Source: Callipepla californica brunnescens (lineage: Eukaryota > Chordata > Aves > Galliformes > Odontophoridae). Taken from it: a stretch of DNA of 64,000 nt. The position numbers and the translations under genes are program-made. The notes under the pieces are model-generated. The model was given only the letters and a program-made list of their open reading frames with translations. It was not told the origin of the DNA and did no database searches. Below, one piece after another: positions 1 to 13,100 of the stretch. The stretch covers positions 6,511,775 through 6,575,774 of the forward strand of contig JALIRH010000008.1 of the NCBI GenBank assembly GCA_023055505.1. The letters run 5' to 3'. How positions within the stretch are numbered: the first letter of the stretch is position 1; every line of letters begins with the position of its first letter.

Positions 1-880
1 TTGAAATGTGATCTGAAAGTTATTCAACAAGCAAAGGAAAATGTCTGTATTAAGAATCATTCTTTGCAGTGAGTTTCCCTCTTAACGTATTGCTTACTAA
101 TTGAAGCAGTGAATTCTGTAGCTTTCATCATTGGCCAATTTCAGCCTGCTAAGAAACATGAAATTTTATCTTCATCAGTGGGCTTTCCTTTAAAGAAGCA
201 ATATTAAAAATGATTACAATGAACATTGTCTTTGTTTTCATTAAGAAAAAAAAAAAAAAAAGACAACTGGATTTTTATTAACTGCTTTCTTAAATCTCTT
301 GGGCTGATCGTATTTTCCCTTCACTTGCATGCCATACTTTGTTACATATGTACTAACTGTTACGGCATCCTTGCCATACTGCATTGGTGTGCTTCCTGGA
401 TCCAGGCTTCTCAAAATTCTTTATGAAGAATCAAAAAGGAAGCTGCCTACTTTGCCAGTTTTCATCTGGGAGGTTACTTGCCTGTATTTCCAATGCACGC
501 ATCCATCACCATTCCGTAAGGGATATTTGTGTCTTCAGGAAGACAGGCTGTTTTAACTATGGATTTGCATATTTTTTTTCTTTTTACAGGTATTCATGCC
601 TTTTATCACCTCAGAGGACTGAACATGCCTTTATAACTGCCTTCCATATAAATGTGAAATTCAAATATCGTTACTTTTGATAAGGTTTCTGAAACAGCTT
701 GAATACTCCTGGTACTCTGTGCCTCATCCTCTCATCTTTCCATTGTTCCTTCAGGTGATGGGTAGATATCTATGAAGGCATGCACTTAGGTTTAGTGAAT
801 GTTCCAGGCCTTCTTTTGCTGATTTTGAGCGGCTTTAAAATACCATTCTCCTTCTCAATGAATGTAGGCTACATCATACC
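1..880. other. Unique AT-rich non-coding DNA
   Basis: No gene or repeat family is recognised. There is a short A-run near 245-258. Open frames on the plus strand at 226-680 overlap each other in different frames, show no domain and are of chance length for AT-rich DNA. Confidence 0.6.
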
Positions 881-1150
881 CTCACAAGCCTTCATAGTAT
901 CACAGGCGATAAATAGCTAGGGCCTGCAGGCTATTTATGGGAAGAAAAAAAGCCTCACAGTGGGACGTCAGTGTCAGTTTTTCATGCAGTTTTCAGAATG
1001 TCATTTTCTTGGCATAAACGTTACTGTAATTAAGTATTCTCCATGCAGCAAAATTGATTCTCCATTCTGCAGTTTATAAACTCAAGCATTTCTTTGTGAA
1101 TCCACAGCTCATCTGCGAAGCCCTGCACTGATTTCACTCAGCATGCTCCA
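881..1150. promoter_or_regulatory. Candidate regulatory block with a 9-bp dyad
   Basis: A perfect inverted repeat, ATAAATAGC (909-917) and GCTATTTAT (930-938), flanks a 12-base spacer. Each arm is one or two bases away from the MEF2 consensus YTAWWWWTAR. A CRE-like half (GACGTCA, near 964) follows. The arrangement resembles a paired factor-binding site. Regulatory function is inference only; conservation is unknown. Confidence 0.2.
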
Positions 1151-4100
1151 TTTTTATGTTACTAATAGGAGCTTCTTGTTTAAGAGAAGGAAGGCTATTG
1201 AAAAATAATGAAACACTATGTGGGTTGTTGTTGTATTAAGTCTATTCTAATTATGATGTTGGCATCCAAATGACTCACATTGAATCTAAAAGTAATATTG
1301 ATGGTAATATTTCTCTCAAAGGTTAAAAAAAATCATCCACTGAGAAAGTATATGATTTTGCCATATATCTATCTGAGAGTAAATGAAAATGTAATTTAGC
1401 TTTCATGATTTTTAGTCGTTTTAAATACAGAGATGAAGATGTATTCACAGTTGCAAATACTAATTACACATACTCATTTGCTTTTTTCCACCCCTTCCAA
1501 GGTACACGCACCAAGAAAGTAGGATTAGTACCATAAAACATCGTGTAGGTCTTTTCCCTCTTGGATAGACTCATATGAGTAGATTAAAAAGAGATACAAT
1601 CTGTATATTTTCAATAAAAATATTGAATCAGACTTAGTTTGCACTCATTTTGCATTTGGTATCACACATATGCATTTTGAAACAACTTTGTATCACTACA
1701 ATTGTTGATACGTGTTACACCAGTTCTTCTGAGCTAAATGGCAGTGGGACAACCCTGTTCTTAAAAGTTTCCTAAACTACTTTGTGACATGTGAAGCAAC
1801 GTGTTGGTATAGGATTATCAGACAAAGAGATTGTGATTATTACTTGTAATAACTTGACTCATTGTGCATCTTTGTAAGGGACTTGGAAAAGAGAAGGGGT
1901 AGTGAGTTCTTGAATGCATGTATTCCCATGCATTTTGAAGAGTATTGTATTTTCAGTCTATTGTAGTAGTATAGGCAAAAAAAACCCAACCCAAACATAT
2001 ATATAGATCGAGCAGTTCCTTAAAATTTCAGAATTTGATTGGCAAGTGAAGTGTGATGCAGAACATTTGCTTGTAGAACCAGTACACTAATTTAGTTGTT
2101 TGAATTTAATTCTAAATTTAATTAATTTAAAACCCTTTCTTCTCTCCTTTTCTTCCTGCTCTGAGAAAAATAAATAGTAAGTAGCTTAAATATTTGAAAA
2201 TATTAAAAAAAGAAAAAAAAAGTAGAAGTATGCAGGGTTTTGTTGTTGTTTTTCCATAATATTTGTTCATCTAGTTATGGTTTTCTAGCTCACAACTGTC
2301 TAGGTAACTGAGCCCTAAATATCTCATTAATGCAAAGTGTGGAGAAAGAAGAGCCATTTCTATGCTAACTTATTCTTCACCTGAGTCAGATGTAAAGGCT
2401 GTAGTTATAAGCTGGATGGAAATTTGTTAATCTCTTTCAGCACATGAATTTAACATTGTTCTTCATCCTGCTTAATTTTCTTACTTCCTGCCAGGAAAAA
2501 AACACATTTTTCAACTTGAGAATTTTATGGTATGTGCATACCCAATATTGATTAGCAGTATCTTTCTGATAATTAATTTTTGCTGTTCTTTTTACTCTAA
2601 ATGTGGTGTGGGAGTTTAGTAAATGCATTTCTGTTTACTGCATCATCTATCCACGCCAGACCCGTTCAGTGTAAGAATAAATGTCTTCATAGGCCAGCAG
2701 AGAGAAATTATAAGTAAAGTATTCAGGAGCTTCTTAATTGATGAAGCATCTTGTAAATGGGAATCCCCAAGGGATGAAAATCGTTGTCATAATTTTGGAG
2801 CTGTGTTCTTCATCTGCTGTAAGGGATGAAAAAAAAAAAAACCGAAAACAAAACAAAACAGTTTTCTTGCCTGTATATTAGATGAAAAAGTAAGAAGAGT
2901 TTCAAGTTCTCTTTGCTGGTTCATGTGGAATTAGATGAGACCTTGGAATAATTATTTGTCTGCTTATAAAAATGAAGAGTAGCGGAATTTAAGGAAAGTC
3001 AAGGAAGAGAAAGTGTGCTTGTGACCTAATGAGACCCAAATGCAGAATAGTAAACAGAGAAGACAGCAGGGGAAAATTCTACCCTGAGAGGGTAAGTTTG
3101 CAGTAAATGCAAACCATCCACCATTGTTTGGTCTTTGCCTGCTTGCCAATCAGCCTGTGAAACTGGCTGCCAGTAAGGAATGATTATAGCCTTAGTTTTG
3201 TGATTGGTCCTCTTTGCCCAGAGTGTGTTCATTAGAAGGAACATTACTATTCAGTTATTTCTTTTAGCACTGCAGGATGCTGCTTGATTTATTTTTTTAA
3301 CTGTTAGGGAGGTAGGCAAAAATCTGAGAATTCATTCTAAGGAGGTCTCTCGTAGTTGTTCTTCTTAATTAAATACTTCAAAATGCCTTAAAGTCAGCAA
3401 TATCCTTTTCTCCTATCTCCCTAACTTTTCTAACAAACTATTAAAACCAATCTTTCTTATAGACTTGTGAAGCAGTGTGGGTGGGAAAACCAATTACATC
3501 AATATTTTATTTTTAAAAATAGCATATATTTTTCCGCCTATCAAGACCTGTTACATTTCCAGCAGTATTCAGTACAATACAGTACTGTTAAATATACCAT
3601 TGGCATACAGTCAACTACCATTTATTTCTCTGCTGAGTGATTTGTTACAGCAGATAGAAACCATTCAATACCATTGACAAACAACAGACAGTCCATAGCT
3701 CTGAATTACTGTTAGACTATTTTTGTAATGAATAGAGACCTAATTTCAGCTCTGTTTTCTTGTCAGTGCCAGACAAAATTGTGTACAGCAGAAAAAGAAA
3801 GGTTTTGTTTATTAAGCCTTGCAATGCAGTTTTGTTTAATTACTACTGACTTGTCAGACAATAGTCAGTGACCTTCAGCACGGAAGATGAAGCATCTTCT
3901 TTCGCCTGATTCCTCTTAGCTAAATTATCTTTCAAGGAAACACTTGATTGTATAACTGATTACTGAGAAATATTACAAACTAGTAGTGTTTTAGAGGCCT
4001 TTATGGTCCAGCTGTGCTTTAGATTCAGAATTTTCCCTTTCTTTCACAATTTTCTGGCAAAAAATTAAAGGCAGTGTGGAGTTTTTAGTTATGCCTGTGT

Positions 4101-4837
4101 TAGGAGACTCAAGGGTCCACTGTGAAGTGCTGATATTGTGCAAAAAATCTATTCTTGCTAATGTATTTCTGAGATCAGACAAAGTGTTGTGTAATTTATT
4201 CCACCCATTCTGTGTAAAATAAAAAGTATGAACCATATTCTGCAGATAGATTGCCTGGGTATACCACTGCACATCTGGCACACAAACCTTGGGTGCTCTA
4301 TTTGCTAGCTTACAACCAGTTTTTGCCCAAAGCATATGAAGAGAAAAACAAACAGGAAATAATACAGACGGAAAACTCATGTATGTACTATAAACAGTAG
4401 GCTCTCATACTGATAAACTTGTACATAGTGGTATCAGTGACTTCTCTGCAATTCTTTTTCCCAGCTCTAGATTAAAATACATATCATTGCAACTCTTGCT
4501 CACTGAAGTAGCCTCCATCCCAATTTGTGCAGAGATACTCCCAGCAAGGGATAGATATCTTGCAGAACTGACTGTCTGTAAGTGGGAATATGCCTCTGCC
4601 AAGTCTTCGGGGTAAGTGAGGTAAGGATGCTATCATTATCATTCAGAGGCAGTTTTGAGTTACGAGTTTCTGAGTTCATTATTCTTAGAAATACCTAATG
4701 CCTAGATTTCTCTTGTTAGATTATGAGAAGGAAGTTCTAGATATTGATAACAAAAAACAACTCTGAAGCTATCAAGGTACAGTTAACCTTACTAAAAGAC
4801 TGAAAGAGAATAGCATATGGGAATCAAATAGTTATCT
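1151..4837. other. Unique non-coding DNA
   Basis: AT-rich sequence without recognisable genes or interspersed repeats. It holds an A-rich simple stretch around 2829-2860. On the minus strand, one frame from about 4629 down to 3991 is open except for a single stop at 4405-4407 (see findings); I cannot assign it to a family, and its length is within chance expectation. Confidence 0.5.
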
Positions 4838-4930
4838 AGGTTCGAAAAGATCCTCAAGATCATCAAGTCTGACTGTTAATCTGACCTTTCTAAGTCCCAT
4901 CACTAAAACATGTCCCTTAGTGCTGCAGGG
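4838..4930 (-). mobile_element. CR1 LINE scrap, 3'-UTR region
   Basis: Read on the plus strand this is the reverse complement of the avian CR1 3' untranslated region: a degenerate GACC-TCAAGATCATCAAGTC segment followed by the typical ACTAAAACATGTCCCTTAGTGC segment. The terminal octamer repeat of CR1 is not preserved, and the match fades after about 4925. It is a small, old, both-end-truncated copy with no coding capacity. Confidence 0.75.
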
Positions 4931-5658
4931 AAAGGTTTCTTTCCTTAAGAAAAAAGTATACCAGCTGTTCAGAAATAAATATATATGCATTCTCAATTGA
5001 AAATAGTTGATTAAATCATACCTACTCAAGACAGTGGATTCTACAGATGATGGTAAAATGCCCAGTAGTAACTTCCATGCTTTTAGAACACAGCAGTTGC
5101 AACACTTTTTAATGTTAAACAGGTACACAAAGGTGTTCTGAGATGCTGTAGCAAGGGGAAACAGGAAAATGTAGATAAAAGTTGTAAAACAAATAGATGT
5201 CTTCAAGAATACTGGATTAGCATGAGTGCTAACCCAAAAAGAAGTTTGTTTTTTAAGAAAGAAGTTTAAATAGTAATGCTTAGAGGAATGCTTGATCAAA
5301 TAAATAGCTTATTGAACCTGTAATCACGGTAGTATTGGATAATGAATGTAGTTTGTTATTAATAAGAATCCTTTTATTCTCTGGAAACATCAGTGTTATT
5401 TCAAATTTCTCTTGAAAAAGCCATGGTGTGTAATAAGCAATTGAATTTAAACATAATATTAGAATGTGTTCTGCTGACTTTTAATACCTCCTTTTTCAGG
5501 TTATTGAATGAATTACATTGATTATTGTATGAGTAATAAGGTTTGATCCAAATGGAATAACCGAGGTCCACCAATTTCTTCCCAATATTTACTTCCTGAA
5601 GAAGAAATGAGTTGAAGTTTGGGGCTTGATGCTTTTTATTTTTATTTTTACCTTTATC

Positions 5659-5679
5659 TTTTTTTTTTTTTTTTTTTTT
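5659..5679 (+). repeat. T21 homopolymer
   Basis: Uninterrupted run of 21 T preceded by TTTTTATTTTTA-type low-complexity sequence. No processed-pseudogene body with an AATAAA signal was seen on the adjoining minus strand, so it is scored as a simple repeat only. Confidence 0.9.
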
Positions 5680-7222
5680 CATGTCAGTGTGTGATTCTTT
5701 AAGATATTGCATATTGTTGGCTCTCATTTAAAGTCGAGTTGAGTGAAACTAGCACTCTTGTTAACAGACTCTTGTTACCTACCAAGAAATCCTATAGCTC
5801 TGTGTTTTCCAAGGTCTGACATGCCTTCCTGAAAACCATGTTGTTGAAATGACTCTTAAAAATTTAAGTAAGCTTGAACAAAGAATGTATTTATTTATCC
5901 AAAACTAATACAGAAATAAACAAATGTTTTGGATAAAAGTTACCAGTAAAGTCATCATGTTATGAACTCTTCAGTTTTGAAAAAGCAGCTTCATTCTGCC
6001 AACATTAATACTTTTACAGGTTTTTAGGGTGTTTTTTCCACGAAAGCTAGGAACAACAATGTATCTGAAATAGTCACTACAGGGAGCTTGCAATTAAAGA
6101 GTACTTTCCATGCAGTCAGCCTTAGTAGGAAAGTTTTGGAATATTTGACCACCCTGAAGGGTTAACTGCCTTCACTAAAATGCCATGCTCATCAATTCAT
6201 TTTATTTTTTTGAATTTCAGTAAGTATGTAGCCTATGTGCATAGCCTAAGGCCCTGGGACATAGTGGCTTATCTAAAGCTCTACCCTAAAATCTTTGGCT
6301 ACAACATCACTTTCGTACTGTGTATATATGCATATACATTTAAAAAGTATTTTATCTTTTAAGTTGAAATCAATTTAATTTTTTGTTTTATTTAACAAAT
6401 AGAACAACTATGAAACTATAAAATATTGTAAAATGATCTTGGAATAACTATTCAAACAGCTTTTTTAAAAAAAGATATCTGCTTCGCAGGCATGTGCCTA
6501 AAGGCCAGTAGTATTCATGGATAACAGCTTCTCAAGGCAGAACAGTTAGAGAGAGCATTTGTGGTGGCAGCTAAGTAACACATTTTCTCCATCTTGCTAT
6601 TATCCATAAACCACACATGTGCTGAGCCTGTATATTTCAATAAAATGGAAAGAGTGAAGTGCAGTAGAGAAAATGTTAAAAACATTGAGGCGATAAGATT
6701 GTTAAATGAACAACTATGTTTTGTAAACTTTTCGGGTTCTCTTGATTCTAAAAAAGCACAGTACAATTGATATTTTCCTGAAGCAAGGAGCACGTAGAGT
6801 GAGACTGGCCCCCTCTACAAAATAAACACATGAAGGATAGGCAACCTAGGATTCTTACAGTAACATTTAATGGCTTTGGTGGCTGGTTGTCCCCCGTATC
6901 AAGAGACAACTGTGTAAAAACTGAAATACATTAAGGAGCTAATATAGTCTTCATGGAAACTCTAGCTCCCAGCTTTAGCCTGTGCTTATGTTCACACACC
7001 TTCAAGAGCCCCAGATCACTACCATCCAGAGCTTTATTGCTCTTAAGGTAGAATGTCACAGTAGAGGGGGGCTCACCTACTTGCCTCAGGATAATTTATA
7101 TCTAGTGGGTCTATAATTACTTTTTAGCACGTTTATATTTCCTGGACTGTCCCTATTGCACTTGCTTGTTCTTGACAGTAGAAAGAGTTGGCATAAATGA
7201 GTGAGATTCTAAGAATCTGTGA

Positions 7223-7251
7223 CAAGAATTGAGAGGTAACCTCAATTCTTG
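7223..7251. repeat. Perfect 11-bp inverted repeat
   Basis: CAAGAATTGAG (7223-7233) and CTCAATTCTTG (7241-7251) are exact reverse complements around a 7-base centre, AGGTAAC. It could form a hairpin in RNA or act as a dyad binding site. It is too short for a pre-miRNA, and no known element was recognised. Confidence 0.8.
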
Positions 7252-10200
7252 GAAATCAAGTGGTAGATTTATTGTCTGGGTTGTATGAAGAAGACAGAGC
7301 AAGTTTAATGTGAGCGCAGCTGTGTTTTGGGACTGTACACTGGCTGCAAGCAGTACAAGAAGACCTTGTGACACAGCTGCTGGACTCTTGAGAATATGGT
7401 CCTGGGGCTGGCTGTTAGCAGTAGGAGGCTGAAATCTGGGTCTATTCTGGGACCAAAACATTTTTGTTTTGTGCATCTACATACTTTTTTATCAAATGAA
7501 CAACTTAATGAAATGATCCCAAAAATCCTTTGCTTTTTTCGCTCCTTTCATGACATGTTTTTTCTTCTTCTCCAATAGACAATATCACAGAAGATCAGGA
7601 ACTCCTTGTCATAGTTATGAAAAGTCGAGGCAGCCACGCTAGGGTAACCCACTCATGTGGGTTCTTCAGATAGGCCACGAGTCTGGGAACCTTAAAAATT
7701 ATCTGAGACTTCAGTCTGACTGGAGAATAACTGTGAGTCTATGTGCTCTGTTGCTCACCAGGATATTTACTAATTGATGTGGAGGGAAGCATAGGCTGAA
7801 GAGATCAATTGGCCATTGACACAGGAGCTGGATGTAGGAGAGAGAAATGCTGCTGGATTGCTTAATGGAAAATTGGAAAGCCTTGTTGCAAGGAAATGAC
7901 TGAAAAACCTGCTGCTTAGATGATTTTGAGCTATACAGCAGCATTTCATACATTATGAATGGAAAAAAAATTGATGACAGGAATCTTGACTTGGAAAGGA
8001 AAAAAAGAAATAGAATCAAACCTTACTTAACCGCTTCTGTTGGTTCTCTTATCTTCTCACGGTCAAGTTCAAAGTAGAACCTTCTGCTGTTCCTCGTTTC
8101 ATTTAATAATACCTTGGAATAAATAACTGGGAAAACATTAATGAAAAATTACTGTGTGTATCGAATCCATTTTATCTGGATGGGATTTTGTAACCAGCTC
8201 CATTTAGTACCTACCTACTGTTTCTCATTCACTCCTGCTGTCTCTCTAGAAAGAATATTTTTTGTACTTTTGTTTTGTCTGAAAGACTTACAGTTCCTCT
8301 TTATGCCTCATTCACTTGCTTCATTTGCTTGCCATCGCTTTTCAACTGTAGCAGATTTTTTTCTCTCCTTGGTCTCTACCTCTAAATTCTTTCCCTCTGT
8401 ATCATTATTTAAACTGTGTGGATATGTAGGCAACTAGTGAGCCTCAGTTTTTATTAAGATTTTATTCAAAATAGATGTTTTTTCATAAGTCTGTGGAAAA
8501 AAAAACCTAAAACCTAAACATTTAAATGTGGCATTTTGATATGATATCCACAAATACAGCCTTATAAATGGTAGTGAACTAAGGTTAATAATAGGAATAT
8601 ATATATATATAAATTTAAAAGAATGCATCCGTACTGAATCTTAGTTTTAAAACTTTATGTTTATTCCTCACATATCATTTTATAGCAGAGGTGAAAATTT
8701 TGTTTCAGAGAGGCAGAAATATTCTAAACTATATTTTAATTTCTTTCATGATGCAGGATAATGTCATAGTTCTTCTCAGAAGAATTTTGAAATGTTAGTG
8801 GTTAATCATGTCTTTTCTGCTGCTCTCTTAACCACAGACTATGTGATAATAAAAAAAGCAGAAGTTGAAAGTCTCTTTTGAGAATTACTAAGATGTTTCA
8901 TTATGAAATAGGGAAAAATCAGTTATTTTTGAGCCTGTGCATTTCCCACCCCCACCTCAAAGCACCTTCCATCTAAACTGTAACGTGTGATCAAGGTTTT
9001 CATGCAATAGTCAATTCGTCCAAAGATCTCGTCACAATTATTTTAAGGATAGGGAAGTAGAGGTAGGAAAAGATGGTATTATTTTTCTGAAAGCTATTAC
9101 TGAATTAAAGAAATGGTAATAAAACCACCCCTTAGGATTGAATGAAAGCAAGAGAAGTATTTCACACCATTTAATTTGAAATTCCTAGAAAACTTTTTCT
9201 GATTGCTGCAAAGAGCTCAAATACCTCAGTTTATAATGTATTCCAGGTAGAGTTGCACCATGAGCCCCAAATTTATCACATCATCTTCCTACCATCCTAC
9301 AGGGCTTGAAAAATGTTTTCTAAAGGTTGGACCTAAATGAGGGGAAGGAGATGTAAGGTGATTTCTTTTTGTTGTTGTTAGTTCTGTCTTTCTTCAGTCA
9401 TTCACAGCTATTTTATTCTCCATTTATCTTGCATCGGTAAAATTACTGGTTGAATTTGAGCAGCAATCAGAGGAGAGAGGTACCTTTTTGATAAGCCATT
9501 TATTTAAGTTGCCCCCGAGGCACGCTCATTTGATTCATTTGTCTTTCATCAAGTGCAAGGTAGCCTGCTCATTTAAATGCTATCGCACATATCATGACTA
9601 CTATGAATAGTGACTTATGATTATTAGGCAGTAACTTTCTTGACAAAAGTACCCTATTTATCTTAAAAAAGCCAGGTGCGTTCATAAAGCCTTGGGAATT
9701 GTAATGTGGCATGTATATAAGTTAGCTCAGTAAAGGACTGAGGGCTTTTTCGGGCCTTATCTGAACTTACATACGTCAGGATTACTGAAAAATTTGATGC
9801 ACACACAGTAAGAAGAATTTCCCTTTGTTTATAAACTCACTGATCATCTTTGAATTAGCATCTTAGCCATTTCAAAGAGTTTTTAACTATTTTATTTTCT
9901 CCCTTTCTTAAGACTTCTAATACTGTGTGCTTAACATATGCTAACTTTGTTCTTTAAATGAAATACCACTCCTAGCCTGTACCTGGTGCTGTTCCCTGAA
10001 TCATTAAGCTGAATGCGCACAACAGCTGAACTGGGATATGAGATACCTACTCCTGTGATGGCTTGTTCTTGTATATTTTCCTGATTTTATATATTCTGTA
10101 AACATGTTTGTTTACTTTGTGGAGCCAGTGATAGAAAATGAGATCTGCAAGCTCTCTTGTACTTCATCATAAGTATGAGAATATATACTTGGAGTACAAG

Positions 10201-12847
10201 ACCATACTACATGATGGTAATTCATTCCATGGCTGTCTTTGTGGCATTTAGTGAATGTGGTCCAAGCTTTAATTTAGATGCTGATCACATTTGAGATCTT
10301 CACGGTGAAGACCAATTTGAATAAGAACTTAAACAAGAGACCTTGAACATTTCTGAGTCTGCAGGACACTTGCTGTCAAGAAAAACTAGTTTTAATTGCA
10401 CTGTACATCTTGAATTTGTAAAATGAATAGAAGAGGAAGTGTCAAATCTGTCTTATGTCTATTGCCACATTAAGAACTAGCTGAAAATGCAATCTGGTCA
10501 GTATTGCCAGATAAATATGGTGTTTTAAGGGTAATTTCCAGTAGGTATAGAAACTAAATGGGACACTGTCACAATATATAACCTAGAGTTCATTCGTATA
10601 CCTTTTTTGTTTCCCCAGTATTTAGAATTTTAATCCTTCTTGCATTTAGTCATTTTAAAGAGCATGTTAGTACTGCAAGGCATTCCTATTCATTTATTGA
10701 TTTATTATGTATGTAATGAATGACTCCTGACTGCCATAATAATGAAGAGGATGTTATTTAATTATATACAAATACTTAGGGAAGGAGCCAATTTTACATA
10801 GCTTTATTGTGAGAAACCCTATTTCTTCTAAAATCAGTGTCAAGCTCCTCATGTGCTCTGAGCAAAGGATTATCAGAACTGAAAGAGAACTTGGCTTTTC
10901 AAAGCTATAATATTTCTTATAATCATTTCTTCTGAATTTCTGCGTGCAATGTGACTTCCACTGGAAACCTTTTTGCCCTGTTAGTCAGACAGCAATTTAA
11001 ACAAGTAAGTTGCTGCTTTCAGTCTTGAACTGTCCAAACAAAACTGCTGTTAGACATTTAAACAAGATACCTGATGTGGTTTCTTTTATCCCTTTATACT
11101 GGGAGCAGAAGAGGTTGGCAGATATGTTAATTTGGCTTGCCATTAGCATTGAGTTTTAACAGATGTACTTAAACTTTAATCAAGTTGAAAACCTAATCTT
11201 CCTGTCTATTCATAAGTGTTTTTCATGGCTGTTGCCAGGGTTTTCACCATTTGGGAAGAGAAGAGAGATTTTCTTGTTGTGCTTTTTTAATTTTTGTTTT
11301 TTAATTTTTGGAAAAGAGAGCCTGTGGAGGAAAAAAAATAACTTCCAGTGGGCTACCAGTGTTACATTTTTCCCATTCTCTTTATAATTCAGCATTTATC
11401 TTTTACAAGAGATGCTGCCAGTTTTAGTGAGCACAAATTGCTTTCTCTGGGGTTTTCTATTAAAAGTATGGAATGGGAGTAGCATAAAAACAGTGTGTAT
11501 GTTTTATAAATTACATGTGTTCTTTTTCTTTTCTAAAGAGAGCTGTACTAGCCTCCAGTCTCATGGGGCAAAGATACATTTTCCATATGTTGAATATATA
11601 TGTACGTTAGTTATACACATAAATGTATATGGTGATTGGTTTTTTTTTGTTGTTTTTTGCCTTGGGCTATAATCACTTCAGATGTCTAGATCTTAGGCTG
11701 AGGACATTCTCTAAGGAAAACGCAGGATGCCACAGGAGCTGATTCAGTGGGTGGTACTCTTCCTTTTCATTCAGAGCTGATCTAATGCCTTGGCAAGTTG
11801 TTCTGGAAGGAAATATATTAATGGGAAAGAAAATTGAAATCTATCAGTAGGGAAATTAACCATGTTGTCATAACCTGAATACATGTCAGTAATAGCAATA
11901 GATACATTTCATCTTGGATAAACCCCCACTTTTAAAGAGGTTTTTAATTCTTTGTGACTGGAGGGATTGCTTTGTTCTTTTCAAATGAGGCATCAAAAAG
12001 AATTAAAAGTATACAACCAGGTAAAAATGGCAGTGAATTTCTTTTGTATTTGGATTGGACTTTGGACTTACAAAAAAAAATTAAAAACAACAACACAGTA
12101 GATATCCAGATGCAGGACTTCCCATGCTGGTTATAGAGAGTGGATCAGATGAGCTTCTCAGACCACAGAAACTAACTTTCCTTCACTCTGATTCCAAACA
12201 CTGTGCCATTCCATTCCTTGCACACAAGATGCCCTGTTTTCCTTAAAGAAACCAAGAAACTGATCGCCAGTAACTGTGAAGAATGATTTTTGAATAGCTG
12301 TCAGTGATGCTTTTTCCTGTCCGTGCAGAAGCAGGCACAGGCATAGTGGCCTATGCATTCACAGTTCACAGGAGCTGGCGATCAAAATGCTGGCCTTGCA
12401 AAAACTCTCCAAGCTTTTCACCTTGAAGAAAGAGACCCAATAAAGTCAGGTCATTGTAACACTATACTATCAGACAAGCTCTGTTGAAAAACAGATGAAA
12501 ACTATGGGAGCTCATGTTGAGATATTTACATTACCTGGGTTTACACGCTTTTTAGAACCAGTCTTGTAGAGGAGACACTAAGTATTTGAAGTGTGATCCA
12601 TGAAGATATTGTATGTATTTTTCTTCAGTTTTAACTATATAGTTACATTTCCTCTAGAGAGAAAATAATAAATGAATAAGTTAGAAAATATTTTCCTGAG
12701 GCTGAAAAAAATACAAAAATTGCATATTTACCACAACTTTTGCCAGTAATAACTATTATTTACCTGTTTAATGTCCATAGTTTCATCGGATCTGCATTTA
12801 GACTTCGTATAGAATTCATGTAGTTTTAGCTGCTCAGCAGCCATGCA

Positions 12848-13100
12848 GATAAGGATTTGGGGTTCCGGGTGGATGAGAAGCTGGATATGAGCCAGCAGTG
12901 TGTGCTTGCAGCTCGGAAGGCCAGCTATATCCTGGGCTGCAATAAAAATGTGTGGCCAGCAGGGAGAGGGAGGGGATTGTCTCCCTCTACTCAGCTCTTG
13001 TGAGGCCCCATTTGGAGTTCTGCATCCAGGCCTGGGGTCCCCAGCACAAGAATGATGCAGAGCTCTTGGAAAGGGTCCAGAGGAACATGGTTATCAAATG
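12848..13100 (+). mobile_element. CR1 LINE fragment, ORF2 reverse-transcriptase C-terminal part
   Basis: The plus strand reads the end of the CR1 RT domain: a GGATTTGGGGTTCCGGGTGG start, then GATGAGAAGCTGG-ATATGAGCCAGCAGTGTG, a GCCAGCAGG-GAGAGGGAGG stretch and CTCTTGTGAGGCCCCATTTG, matching the CR1 peptide core [12 protein letters not shown]...ALVRPHLE. Frame shifts and indels break it and both ends are truncated. CR1 ORF2 encodes an endonuclease and reverse transcriptase; this piece is dead. Confidence 0.88.

Larger units (their letters stand above)
4931..12847. other. Unique non-coding DNA
   Basis: About 7.9 kb without a recognised gene or transposon. It holds a T21 tract (5659-5679), a short TA microsatellite near 8598-8612, a perfect 11-bp inverted repeat (7223-7251), a 7-bp stem with a 4-base loop (7646-7663), and a block at about 9420-9760 that looks less random than its surroundings but cannot be assigned. 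Open frames here are short and lack domains. Confidence 0.55.

Noticed and set aside
4832..5299. A 155-codon open frame on the minus strand
   Set aside because: Its C-terminal part lies in a CR1 3'-UTR fragment, which is non-coding, and the rest shows no domain. Length is compatible with chance.
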